Assembly: GCF_030063135.1 (NCBI RefSeq)
Contig: NZ_JASISO010000006.1
Span: forward strand, 124,001-188,000
Direction: 5' to 3'
DNA from: Streptomyces sp. G-G2
GTDB lineage: Bacteria; Actinomycetota; Actinomycetes; Streptomycetales; Streptomycetaceae
Length of the DNA: 64,000 nucleotides
In this document: one piece after another, positions 54,042 to 64,000 of the stretch
Numbering within the stretch: position 1 is the stretch's first letter
Layout: every line of letters starts with the position of its first letter
Notes under the pieces: generated by a model
Seen by the model: the letters and a program-made list of their open reading frames with translations, nothing else
Databases searched by the model: none
What the model was told of the DNA's origin: nothing
Position numbers and translations under genes: made by a program

Positions 54042-54076
54042 TGAATGGATTGACCAACATCGGAGGAGGCACCGCC

Positions 54077-55734
<1,658 letters not shown>

Positions 55735-55738
<4 letters not shown>

Positions 55739-57015
55739 GCCAGGCTCCCGAGGCGCAGGCTCCGGGGGCACCGGCTCCCGGGGCGCCCGCCGCCCGGGCC
55801 GCGGGCGCCGCCTCCTTCCACACCCTGTGGAACGAGCTGGCGCCCGTCGGCCGGGACCAGGGGAGCGGCGGCTACCGCCGCTACGCCTGGACCGGTGCCG
55901 ACGCCGACTGCCGGACCTGGTTCCAGGAGCAGGCGCAGGCCCGCGGCCTGGCGTACGAGACCGACCGCAACGGCAACCAGTGGGCCTGGCTCGGCGACCC
56001 CCTCGCGGGGGACGCCGTCGTCACCGGCTCCCACCTGGACTCCGTACCCGACGGCGGGGCCTTCGACGGCCCCCTCGGGGTGGTGTCCTCCTTCGCGGCC
56101 CTGGACGAACTCCGGGCCCGGGGAGCGGAGTTCACCAGGCCGCTGGCCATCACCAACTTCGGTGACGAGGAGGGCGCCCGCTTCGGGCTGGCCTGCGTCG
56201 GCTCCCGGCTCACCGCCGGACAGCTGACCAAGGAGAAGGCGTACGCACTCCGCGACGCGGACGGCATCAGCCTGCCCCGCGCCATGGAGAACGCCGGATA
56301 CGACCCCGAGACCATCGGGGCCGACCCCGAACGCCTCGCCCGGATCGGCGCCTTCGTCGAACTCCACGTCGAGCAGGGCCGCGCCCTGGACCTGTCCGGC
56401 GACCGGGTCGGCCTCGCCTCCGCGATCTGGCCGCACGGCCGCTGGCGCTTCGACTTCCGCGGCGAGGCCAACCACGCGGGCACCACCCGCCTGGTGGACC
56501 GGCGCGACCCGATGCTCACCTACGCGGCGACCGTACTGGCCGCCCGCACCGAGGCCGCCCTCGCCGGGGCCGTCGCCACCTTCGGCAAGATCGCGGTCGA
56601 GCCCAACGGGGTCAACGCCATCCCCTCGCTGGTCCGCGGCTGGCTCGACTCCCGCGCCCCCGACCAGGCCGCTCTCGACACCGTGGTCACGGCCATCGAG
56701 AAGGCCGCCCGGGAGCGCGCCGACATCGAGGGCATCGACCTGAGCGTGGTCCGGGAGTCCTTCACCCCGGTCATCGAGTTCGAGCACGCCCTGCGTGACG
56801 AGCTGAACCGGATCCTGGGCGGGGCCCTCCCCGTCCTCGGTACGGGTGCGGGACACGACGCCGGAATCCTCTCCGGATCGGTCCCGACCGCGATGCTGTT
56901 CGTACGCAATCCCACCGGCGTCTCCCACTCCCCGGCCGAGTACGCCGCCGAGGACGACTGCGTCGCCGGAGTCCTCGCCCTCGCCGACGTCCTGGAAGGC
57001 CTCGCATGCAGTTGA
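55735..57015 (+). CDS. M20-family amidohydrolase (allantoate/N-carbamoyl amino-acid hydrolase type)
   Basis: This 426-residue dinuclear metal hydrolase has metal ligands in [36 protein letters not shown] and the C-terminal GTGAGHDAG; the dimerisation insert [14 protein letters not shown] is present. Relatives cleave N-carbamoyl, N-formyl or ureido groups from amino acids. It is translated together with hutU before it and hutF after it, so in this operon it probably removes the formyl group from N-formylglutamate, the last step of the HutF route. The N-terminus has a [15 protein letters not shown] repeat. Confidence 0.88.
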
Positions 57016-58370
57016 AGGGGCACGTGCTGACCGCGCAGCAGACGACGTACTGGCTGGAACACGCCTGGCTCGGCACCCACGTCGAGCCGGGCGTCGCCCT
57101 GGACGTCCGGGACGGCCGGATCGCCGCCCTGCGCACCGAGGTGCCCGCCCCGCCCCCCGGCGCCGAAGTACTGCGCGGCCTGACCCTGCCGGGCCTCGCC
57201 AACGCGCACAGCCACGCCTTCCACCGGGCCCTGCGCGGCACCGTCCAGGTCGGCAGCGGCACCTTCTGGACCTGGCGCGACTTCATGTACAAGGTCGCCC
57301 AGAACCTCACCCCCGACTCCTACTTCGCCCTCGCCCGCGCCGTGTACGCGGAGATGGCGCTGGCCGGGATCACCGCCGTGGGGGAGTTCCACTACGTCCA
57401 CCACGCGCCCGGCGGCACGCCCTACGCGGACCCCAACGCCATGGGAGAGGCCCTCATCGAGGCCGCCGCCGCGGCGGGCATCCGCATCACCCTGCTCGAC
57501 ACGGCCTACCTCTCCTCCGGCTTCGGCAAGGCTCCCGAACCGCACCAGCTGCGCTTCTCCGACGGCGCCGCCGACGCCTGGGCCGAACGGGCCGCCGCCC
57601 TCAAGCCCCGCGAACACGCCCTGATCGGAGCGGCGGTGCACTCCGTGCGCGCCGTTCCCGCCGACCAGCTGGCCACCGTCGCCGCCTGGGCCGCCGAGCG
57701 CCGGGCCCCGCTGCACGTGCACCTCTCCGAGCAGACCGCCGAGAACGACGCCTGCCGGGCGGCGCACGGGCGCACGCCCACCCAGCTGCTCGCCGACCAC
57801 GGCGTCCTGGGCCCGCGCACCACCGGGGTCCACAACACGCACCTCACCGACGGGGACATCGCCCTCCTCGGCGGCACCTCCACCGGCACCTGCATGTGCC
57901 CCACCACCGAACGCGACCTCGCCGACGGCATCGGCCCGGCCACCCGGCTCCAGCACGCGGGCAGCCCGCTGTCCCTGGGCAGCGACAGCCACGCCGTCAT
58001 CGACCTGCTCGAAGAGGCCCGCGCGATGGAGCTGAACGAGCGCCTGCGCAGCCGGACCCGGGGCCACTGGACGGCGAACGCGCTGCTGACCGCCGCCACC
58101 GGGGACGGCCACGCCGCCCTCGGCTGGAGCGAGGCGGGCCGGCTGGAGCGGGGCGCGCTCGCGGACTTCACCACGGTCGCGCTGGACTCCGTACGGACGG
58201 CGGGGACGCTGCCGCGGCTCGGCGCCGAGACGGCCGTGTTCGCGGCCTCCGCCGCCGACGTCCGCCATACGGTGGTGGGCGGTCGCCACATCGTCCGCGA
58301 CGGTGCCCACGCCTTGGTCGGGGACGTCCCGTCCGCCCTGGCCGAGTCCATCGCGGCCCTGCGCGCCTAA
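57006..58370 (+). CDS. hutF: Formimidoylglutamate deiminase
   Basis: This 454-residue amidohydrolase turns N-formimino-glutamate into N-formylglutamate and ammonia. The metal site begins at [15 protein letters not shown], and [11 protein letters not shown] and [17 protein letters not shown] complete it. The long insert [13 protein letters not shown] is typical of HutF. It overlaps the M20 gene by ten bases. Its presence rather than HutG-type formiminoglutamase shows that the pathway runs through N-formylglutamate. Confidence 0.95.
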   Translation: MQLKGHVLTAQQTTYWLEHAWLGTHVEPGVALDVRDGRIAALRTEVPAPPPGAEVLRGLTLPGLANAHSHAFHRALRGTVQVGSGTFWTWRDFMYKVAQNLTPDSYFALARAVYAEMALAGITAVGEFHYVHHAPGGTPYADPNAMGEALIEAAAAAGIRITLLDTAYLSSGFGKAPEPHQLRFSDGAADAWAERAAALKPREHALIGAAVHSVRAVPADQLATVAAWAAERRAPLHVHLSEQTAENDACRAAHGRTPTQLLADHGVLGPRTTGVHNTHLTDGDIALLGGTSTGTCMCPTTERDLADGIGPATRLQHAGSPLSLGSDSHAVIDLLEEARAMELNERLRSRTRGHWTANALLTAATGDGHAALGWSEAGRLERGALADFTTVALDSVRTAGTLPRLGAETAVFAASAADVRHTVVGGRHIVRDGAHALVGDVPSALAESIAALRA

Positions 58371-58410
58371 TCACACCGCGGCTCCGCCCCGTGCTCTCCG
58401 AGAGGAACCC

Positions 58411-59589
58411 GTGACCACCACCGTCATCACCCACATCGGCAGCCTCGTCACCAACGACCCCGCACAGGGCGACGGCACCCCCCTCGGCCTGATCGAGAAC
58501 GCCGCCGTCGTCATCGAGGACGACAAGGTCGCCTGGGTCGGCCCCGCCGCCGACGCCCCCGCCGCCGACACCGCGTTCGACGCGACCGGCCGCGCCGTGA
58601 TCCCCGGCTTCGTCGACTCCCACTCGCACCTGGTCTTCGCGGGCGACCGCACCGCCGAGTTCAACGCCCGGATGTCCGGCCGCGGCTACTCCGCCGGAGG
58701 CATCCGCACCACCGTCGCCGCCACCCGCGCCGCCTCCGACGCCGAGCTGGAGGCGAACCTGGTGCGCCACCTCGACGAGGCCCGCCGTCAGGGCACCACC
58801 ACCTTCGAGACCAAGTCCGGCTACGGCCTCACCGTCGAGGACGAGGCCCGCGCCCTGCGCATCGCCGCCGCGCACACCGAGGAGGTCACCTACCTCGGCG
58901 CGCACATCGTCTCCCCGGACTACGCGGATGACCCGGCCGCCTACGTGTCCCTGGTCACCGGCGAGATGCTGGCCGCCTGCGCCCCGTACGCCCGCTGGGT
59001 GGACGTCTTCTGCGAGAAGGGCGCCTTCGACGGGGACCAGGCCCGCGCCGTCCTCACGGCGGGCGCCGCCGCCGGGCTGATCCCGCGCGTCCACGCCAAC
59101 CAGCTCTCCCACGGTCCCGGCGTCCAGCTCGCCGTGGAGCTGGAGGCGGCCTCCGCCGACCACTGCACCCACCTCACGGACGCCGACGTGGACGCGCTCG
59201 GCCAGGCCGCCGCGACCACGGTCGCGACCCTGCTGCCGGGCGCCGAGTTCTCCACCCGTGCCCAGTGGCCCGACGCCCGGCGGCTGTTGAACGCGGGCGC
59301 CACGGTCGCGCTCTCCACCGACTGCAACCCCGGTTCCTCCTACACGAGTTCGATGCCCTTCTGCATCGCCCTCGCCGTCCGGGACATGGGCATGACCCCC
59401 GACGAGGCCCTGTGGTCCGCCACCGCGGGCGGTGCCCGCGCCCTGCGGCGCACCGACATCGGCACGCTCACGCCCGGCGCGCGCGCCGATCTGGCCGTCC
59501 TGGACGCCCCGAGCCACGTCCACCTGGCCTACCGGCCCGGTGTTCCCCTCGTTTCGGCCGTGTGGCAGCGGGGTGTCCGGGCCTCCTGA
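58411..59589 (+). CDS. hutI: Imidazolonepropionase
   Basis: This 392-residue enzyme opens the imidazolone ring to give formiminoglutamate, between the HutU and HutF steps. Family markers are [15 protein letters not shown] (metal ligands), [24 protein letters not shown] and [16 protein letters not shown]. The GTG at 58411 has GAGG upstream and starts [11 protein letters not shown]. It lies 40 bases after hutF and ends the operon. hutH, the first pathway step, is not in this window. Confidence 0.97.
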   Translation: MTTTVITHIGSLVTNDPAQGDGTPLGLIENAAVVIEDDKVAWVGPAADAPAADTAFDATGRAVIPGFVDSHSHLVFAGDRTAEFNARMSGRGYSAGGIRTTVAATRAASDAELEANLVRHLDEARRQGTTTFETKSGYGLTVEDEARALRIAAAHTEEVTYLGAHIVSPDYADDPAAYVSLVTGEMLAACAPYARWVDVFCEKGAFDGDQARAVLTAGAAAGLIPRVHANQLSHGPGVQLAVELEAASADHCTHLTDADVDALGQAAATTVATLLPGAEFSTRAQWPDARRLLNAGATVALSTDCNPGSSYTSSMPFCIALAVRDMGMTPDEALWSATAGGARALRRTDIGTLTPGARADLAVLDAPSHVHLAYRPGVPLVSAVWQRGVRAS

Positions 59590-59699
59590 TACCGGGGGGC
59601 CCTTGTCTCTTCCCTCCGTACGCCCCCCGGCGTACTTTGAGCCACCAATCTGATGTGCCGTCAGTAACTTGTGGTTCCACGGTCGAGGGGAAGACGAAG

Positions 59700-60383
59700 G
59701 TGTCCCACCGGAAACGCTCCACCGCGCTCGCGCTCGCCACCGCGCTGGCCGGATCGGCGGTCCTGCTGGCCGCCCCGGCCGCGCAGGCCGATGTGGTCGA
59801 CGTCAAGTACGACTGCCAGACCCCGATCGGTCCCAAATCGGCGGTCTCGCCCATCGACATCAAGGCCGTCAAGGAGGGCGACGGCTACAAACTCACGATG
59901 TCCTTCCAAAAGGGCGTCTCCTCCAGCCCCATCGAACTCGGCCCGGGCGCCATGGTGCCCAGCGCCGTCATCGTGGTCGCCGGGGCCGAGACGGCCAGCG
60001 TGCCCGTCTCGGGGCCGCCCAACGCCGCGGCGGCCCCCGCCAACACCCCGATCAAGATCTCCGACCTCTCGGGCACCTACACCCCGAAGAAGAGCGGCAA
60101 GGTCACCTTCACCGCGGGCGTCCTGACCATCAAGGCGATGGGCACCACGACCACCTGCGAGACCGGCAACAGCCCCAAGCCGGCCCTGGAGATGGACGTG
60201 GCCGCCGCCGCGGGCGCCCCCAAGGCCCCCGCCACGGGCGGTTCCACCGGCGGCGACACCCTGCCGCAGACCGGTCCCGCCGACTCCGCGATCGCCCTCG
60301 GCACCCTGGGCGCGACCGTGCTGCTCTCCGGGGCCGCCGGAGTGCTCTGGCTGACCCGGCGCGGCCAGCGGGCCCGGTCCTGA
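59700..60383 (+). CDS. Secreted surface protein with LPQTG sorting signal
   Basis: This 227-residue protein has a signal peptide to Ala30. A single beta-rich domain of about 125 residues lies between Cys39 and Cys153 (a likely disulfide) and contains LSGTYTPKKSGKVTF. A Gly/Thr/Pro spacer follows, then LPQTG at 188-192, a hydrophobic helix and the basic tail RRGQRARS. A sortase should attach it to the wall. The domain is homologous to the one in the last gene of the window. GTG 59700 has GAGGGGAA upstream. It is first in a coupled surface-protein operon. Confidence 0.88.
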   Translation: MSHRKRSTALALATALAGSAVLLAAPAAQADVVDVKYDCQTPIGPKSAVSPIDIKAVKEGDGYKLTMSFQKGVSSSPIELGPGAMVPSAVIVVAGAETASVPVSGPPNAAAAPANTPIKISDLSGTYTPKKSGKVTFTAGVLTIKAMGTTTTCETGNSPKPALEMDVAAAAGAPKAPATGGSTGGDTLPQTGPADSAIALGTLGATVLLSGAAGVLWLTRRGQRARS

Positions 60384-60400
60384 ACGGAGCGGCCCCGGCG

Positions 60401-61468
60401 ATGCCCGTGCTCCGTGACCGTGACCACACCCCCCGGGGCCACCGCCCGCCCCGGGGCCACCGCCCGCCCTGCGGCCCGCGCGCGGCCGCGCTGTTCGGGG
60501 CCCTCCTCGGCGCGGTCCTGCTCGCCGCGGCCCCGCCCCGCGCCGCCGCGGCGCGGGCGGCGGACCCCGGCTGGACCGCCGAACCCGCCACCGGAGCGGG
60601 CGTCCGCCCCGGTGGCGCCCGCCCGTACTTCTACCTGGAAGGGATCCCCGGCACCGTGCTGGAGGACCGGCTGGCCCTGGCCAACCCCACCGACCGGGAG
60701 CACACCGTGACCCTGCGCGGGGCCGACGCCTACAACGCGGACGGCGGCGCCCTCGCGGTCCGCCCGGCCGCGGAGTCCACCGCGGCCGGGTCCTGGATCA
60801 GCTTCGGCGCGGGCGCCACGGTGAAGGTCCCGCCGCACACCCGCGCCGTGGTCCCCTTCACCGTCACCGTGCCGCCCGCCGCGGTTCCCGGCGACCACCC
60901 CGTCGCCGTCGTCGCCACCGAATCCGGTCACGAGGCGGGCGTACGGGTCCACTTGCGGGTCAGCGGTCCCATGCTGGCCGCCCTCACCGTCGAGCGTGCC
61001 TCGGTCAGCGGCCGGGGCCGGGCCGCCGTCATCCACTACACCCTGGTCAACCGGGGCAACGTGGCCCTCGCGCCCGACCTGTCGGTGGGCGCCGAGGGCC
61101 TGTTCGGTGCGCTGCCCGTCCCGGCGAAGCACCCCCTGCCGGTGGAACTGCTGCCCGGTCAGCGCGTCGAGCTGAACGAACCCTGGCCCGGCGCCCCGGA
61201 CGCCGACGACGTCGGCCTCACCCTCACGGTCACCGCCCCCGGCGGCGCGCACGCGACGGCCACCGCCTCCGCGCGGCTCGTCCCGTGGGGCCCCGCCGGC
61301 TGGGCGGGCGCCGGGCTGCTCGGCCTCGGCGCCGCCGCCCTGGTGGCCCGGCCGCGCGTACGGGCCCGGCGGGCCTCCCGCGCACCGTCGCCCACCGACC
61401 GGGCGGAGCCCACCGGAGCGGCCGAACCAGCCCCGACGGAAGACGAGTTGACGGGAGCGTCCAGGTGA
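60401..61468 (+). CDS. DUF916/WxL-associated-like secreted protein with C-terminal anchor
   Basis: This 355-residue protein has a basic, Arg/His-rich leader, a signal segment (ALFGALLGAVLLAAAP), two Ig-like domains (YFYLEGIPGTVLEDRLALAN; AAVIHYTLVNRGNVALAPDL) and a C-terminal helix with a basic and Glu/Pro tail. The first domain fits the DUF916 pattern (a peptidoglycan-binding domain of WxL-interacting proteins): conserved loop NPTDREHTVTLRGADAYNAD and PPHTRAVVPFTVTVP. It starts 17 bases after the LPQTG gene, and its stop overlaps the next GTG. The start is uncertain, since the leader is long. Confidence 0.8.
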   Translation: MPVLRDRDHTPRGHRPPRGHRPPCGPRAAALFGALLGAVLLAAAPPRAAAARAADPGWTAEPATGAGVRPGGARPYFYLEGIPGTVLEDRLALANPTDREHTVTLRGADAYNADGGALAVRPAAESTAAGSWISFGAGATVKVPPHTRAVVPFTVTVPPAAVPGDHPVAVVATESGHEAGVRVHLRVSGPMLAALTVERASVSGRGRAAVIHYTLVNRGNVALAPDLSVGAEGLFGALPVPAKHPLPVELLPGQRVELNEPWPGAPDADDVGLTLTVTAPGGAHATATASARLVPWGPAGWAGAGLLGLGAAALVARPRVRARRASRAPSPTDRAEPTGAAEPAPTEDELTGASR

Positions 61469-62679
61469 GCGCGCACTACGATCCGCACCCCGCGTCCGCC
61501 CGGGCCCGGCGCGGGCGGCTGCCCGCCGGGCTGCTCGGGCTCGCCGCCGCCGCGCTGGGAGCCGTACTCGTGCTGCTGGCCCTGGCGCCCGTACCGGCCT
61601 GGTCGGCGGCGCGGGACGACGGCAAGCCCGTCGCCGCGCTCTCCCTCCAGGAGGTCGCCAAGGGCACCGAGGTCACCGTCACCGGTACCGGCTGGCGGCC
61701 CAAGACCCTGGTGATGGTGCTGGTCTGCGGCCAGAACATGATCGGCGGCACCAACAGCTGCGCCAACGCCGACGGCACCGCCGTCTCCGTCGACGCGTCG
61801 GGCCGTTTCGCCGCCCAGTTGCCGGTGGTGGGACCGCCCAAGCCCTGTCCCTGTGTGGTCGACGTGGCCTCCGTCAACGGGGACCAGTCCAATGTGGCCC
61901 TCCCCGTCAAGATCACCGACCACCCGGTGGCGGAACTGCCCGCCGAGTCCGGCACGGGCCGCCTCGCCGTCCTCACCGGGGTGCGGCTGGAGGGCGACGA
62001 CGGCGTACTGACCTGGTTCGGCGCTCCGCCCGCACGGACCTTCGTCGTCACCGTCGGCAACCTCGGCTCGGCCCCGGTCACCGACCCCGTCTTCCAGATC
62101 GGCACCGCCCACGGGGTGTTCGCGCCGACCTGGGAGGAGCACCAGTGGAAGGGCACGATCGCGCCCGGCCAGAAGGCGCGGGTCGCGATCGACGTCTCGC
62201 TGGGCGCGGGCGACTACGGCGACTACGCGCTCTCCCTCAAGTACGGCGAGAAGGTCCTGGCCACCCAGCCCTGGGGGGTGGACCGGCCGTACGGCGTCCT
62301 GCTGTTCTGGGTCCTGCTCTGCGTGGTGATCCCCGCCGGGATCTTCCGGATCGGCATGGCCGTCGTCGACCGGGTCCGCCCGCGCGTGCCCGGTACCGCC
62401 GGGCGCCACCGCGGCGCCGCGACCGCCGGAGCCGAGGCGGACCGGGACCCGGCGAACGCCGTCACCGCGCGGCTGCCGCGGATCCCGGCCGTACGCCGCC
62501 CCGCCGTACGCCGCCCGGGCGGCGGCCCGCTCCGGCCGCGGGCGGCCGAACCACCCGAGACCACCACGGCCGTACTGCCGTGGTTCACCCCGGACGGCAC
62601 GGCCGCGCCGGGGGCAGCACCACCCGCACAGACATCCGCACCGTCAGAAGACCATCCGACAACGAAGGGACAGTCGTGA
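61465..62679 (+). CDS. Secreted/membrane-anchored protein with two Ig-like domains
   Basis: This 404-residue protein has an N-terminal hydrophobic segment (LLGLAAAALGAVLVLLALAP). The first exterior domain resembles neocarzinostatin/IPT folds (GTEVTVTGTGWRPKTLVMVL) and has four Cys, including PCPC. A second beta domain (TFVVTVGNLGSAPVTDPVFQ) follows, then a membrane helix (VLLFWVLLCVVIPAGIFRIG) and a Pro/Arg-rich cytoplasmic tail. GGGAG is seven bases before the GTG, and both ends overlap neighbouring genes. The function is unknown; context suggests a surface complex. Confidence 0.82.
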   Translation: MSAHYDPHPASARARRGRLPAGLLGLAAAALGAVLVLLALAPVPAWSAARDDGKPVAALSLQEVAKGTEVTVTGTGWRPKTLVMVLVCGQNMIGGTNSCANADGTAVSVDASGRFAAQLPVVGPPKPCPCVVDVASVNGDQSNVALPVKITDHPVAELPAESGTGRLAVLTGVRLEGDDGVLTWFGAPPARTFVVTVGNLGSAPVTDPVFQIGTAHGVFAPTWEEHQWKGTIAPGQKARVAIDVSLGAGDYGDYALSLKYGEKVLATQPWGVDRPYGVLLFWVLLCVVIPAGIFRIGMAVVDRVRPRVPGTAGRHRGAATAGAEADRDPANAVTARLPRIPAVRRPAVRRPGGGPLRPRAAEPPETTTAVLPWFTPDGTAAPGAAPPAQTSAPSEDHPTTKGQS

Positions 62680-64000
62680 AGACCCAACGGAGGATGAGCG
62701 CGGCCGGGGTCGCGCTGATGCTCGGCGGAGCGGGGATCCTGCTGGCGGCGACCCCCGCCCAGGCCGCCGAGGTCACCTTCAAGACCGAGTGCATCCCGCC
62801 CGCGATCGCCAATCTCCCGCCCATCCAGGGCGAGACGACCGTGGAGATCACGGCGCCCGCGACGGCCAAGGTCGGCGACACCGTCGACATCACCTGGAAG
62901 ACGGTGAAGGCGGCCTCGAAGAACCCGGACCTGCTGGACCTGAACAAGGACGTCGTCCAGCCCAGCGGGAACCTCACCGTGGGCGGGGCGCAGAGCGGCG
63001 CCGTCGCGATGCAGGGCCCGCGCCAGAACCCGCCCATCCCCAAGGGCGGCGCGATGGTGCTGCCGGAGATGAAGGGCAAGCTCACGATAGAGAAGGCGGG
63101 CGACATCACGCTCACGCCCGACAAGTACACGATCAACGTCAACCAGATCATGACGACCGAGACCAAGTGCTCGCCCAAGGAGACGGTGAAGACCGGGGCG
63201 ACGATCAAGGTCGGCGGTGGCGGCACCACGGGCGGTACGACGACGGGCGGTACGACGACCACCGGCGGCGCGACCACCACGGGCGGTACGACCACCGGGG
63301 GCGCCACGACCACCGGCGGCGCGACCACGACCGGCGGCGCCACCACGGGCGGCGGCGCCACCACGGGCGGCAGCGGCGGCCAGACCGACTTCCCGGGCAA
63401 GCCCATCGAGGTCGCCTACGACTGCGGCGCGGTGGTCCCCGGCGGCATCAAGACCCCGGTCACCATCAGCGCCAAGAAGAACGGCGGCGCCTACGACCTC
63501 ACCGTCAAGACGGCCAAGGGCGCCATGGCCAGCCCCATGGCCCTGCCCGCCGGGGCCCTCAAGCCCTCGATGAACATCAAGCTCGGCGGCGCCGACAGCG
63601 GGACGGTCAAGGTCGCGGGCCCGGCCAACGCCGAGCCGATCCCGGACAAGGCCCCGGTCAGCCTGAGCGACATGACCGGCACCTACACCCCCGGCAAGAC
63701 CGGCAAGGTGACGCTCAGCCCCGACCAGCTGACCATCGACGTGACGATGGCCCCCGGCGCGACGCCCATCAACGTGCCCTGCAAGGCGACCAGCAGCGGT
63801 GTCTCGCTGGAGCTGGACACCGCGGCCCAGCCGGGTGGCTCCGGCACCTCGGGTTCGGCCAACGGCGGCGCGGCCGCGGCCGCGGGCGGCCTGGCCCAGA
63901 CCGGCTCCTCCGACGACGGCGGCATCAAGGCCCTGGCGCTGGTCGCCGGGACCGTGGTGCTGCTCGGCGGCGCGGTCTTCACCTTCACCCCGTGGCGCCG
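62676..64000 (+). CDS. Wall-anchored surface protein with LAQTG signal (3' end outside window)
   Basis: The frame runs from GTG 62676 (overlapping the previous TGA, with GAAGGGA upstream) to the window edge; 441 residues are seen. There is a signal peptide to Ala30, a first beta domain with Cys39 and Cys165, a Thr/Gly repeat linker at 181-234, a second domain with Cys250 and Cys369 that resembles the LPQTG protein of this operon (YDC, LSDMTGTYTPGKTGKVT), then LAQTG at 406-410 and a hydrophobic helix followed by basic residues. LAXTG is the signal used by class E sortases in Streptomyces. It is probably within a few codons of its end. Confidence 0.88.
   Translation, partial: MKTQRRMSAAGVALMLGGAGILLAATPAQAAEVTFKTECIPPAIANLPPIQGETTVEITAPATAKVGDTVDITWKTVKAASKNPDLLDLNKDVVQPSGNLTVGGAQSGAVAMQGPRQNPPIPKGGAMVLPEMKGKLTIEKAGDITLTPDKYTINVNQIMTTETKCSPKETVKTGATIKVGGGGTTGGTTTGGTTTTGGATTTGGTTTGGATTTGGATTTGGATTGGGATTGGSGGQTDFPGKPIEVAYDCGAVVPGGIKTPVTISAKKNGGAYDLTVKTAKGAMASPMALPAGALKPSMNIKLGGADSGTVKVAGPANAEPIPDKAPVSLSDMTGTYTPGKTGKVTLSPDQLTIDVTMAPGATPINVPCKATSSGVSLELDTAAQPGGSGTSGSANGGAAAAAGGLAQTGSSDDGGIKALALVAGTVVLLGGAVFTFTPWR
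63216..63377 (+). repeat. Thr/Gly-rich repeat linker
   Basis: About 54 residues of GGTTT, GGATTT and GGA units join the two domains of the LAQTG protein. The DNA is a degenerate array of ACGACCACCGGCGG-type units and should be length-variable between strains. Thr-rich linkers of this sort are often glycosylated. Confidence 0.85.

Overview
This window is chromosomal DNA from a Streptomyces or very close actinomycete. The GC content is very high with strong third-position bias, GTG/TTG starts are common, gene pairs overlap as GTGA/ATGA, and many marker genes fit this genus: mfd, mazG, two rpf genes, eno, a FtsB/DivIC-like gene, ppx/gppA, NDH-2, cystathionine beta-synthase, a hut gene set, and a tRNA-Leu(UAA) that matches bldA. 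Nearly everything is ordinary core-chromosome content, with one low-GC accessory patch at about 14.8-17.4 kb and a surface-protein cluster at the right edge.

Layout. 1-9.8 kb: the end of a coiled-coil protein, a membrane protein, a DHA2-type drug exporter, a MacB/FtsX-type ABC pair, a DUF2079 membrane protein, and a SigE-family sigma factor with an overlapping single-span partner. 10-14.7 kb: mfd and a two-domain glyoxalase-like protein. 14.8-17.4 kb (accessory): the 3' tip of an Rhs gene with a C-terminal toxin-like domain, a candidate immunity gene, a zinc-ribbon gene, a beheaded DUF5753-type regulator and a DUF397 gene. 17.5-23 kb: a small charged protein, a lipoprotein, an HTH-fused N6 DNA methylase with an altered motif IV, a membrane protein and a Ser/Thr kinase. 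23-28.6 kb: a YfhO-like membrane protein, a SurA-like lipoprotein, mazG and a flavohemoprotein-like gene. 28.6-37.9 kb: a P450, two Rpf proteins (the second behind a c-di-AMP ydaO-type riboswitch), enolase, the FtsB-like protein, DUF501, Ppx/GppA, and NDH-2 preceded by a Rex-like operator. 38-44.6 kb: a cyclopropane-fatty-acid synthase family enzyme, a second ABC pair paralogous to the first, bldA, and a Bax-inhibitor-1 family membrane protein. 44.6-50.5 kb: small proteins, a thiolase with a 102-bp tandem repeat behind it, an SGNH hydrolase and cbs. 51-59.6 kb: histidine utilisation (RpiR-type regulator, a PLP decarboxylase-like gene, hutU, an M20 amidohydrolase, hutF, hutI). 59.7-64 kb: a translationally coupled run of secreted and cell-wall-anchored proteins with LPQTG and LAQTG sorting signals and a DUF916/WxL-associated-like protein; the last gene runs off the window.

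How genes work together. hutU, the M20 hydrolase, hutF and hutI would take urocanate to glutamate, with the M20 enzyme in the place where an N-formylglutamate deformylase is expected. The two ABC pairs are each one ATPase plus one large duplicated FtsX-type permease and probably export or handle cell-envelope substrates. The right-edge cluster resembles in logic, but not clearly in sequence, the WxL surface complexes of Firmicutes, and is my best candidate for a little-described system. All assignments are by reading the sequence; no searches were run.
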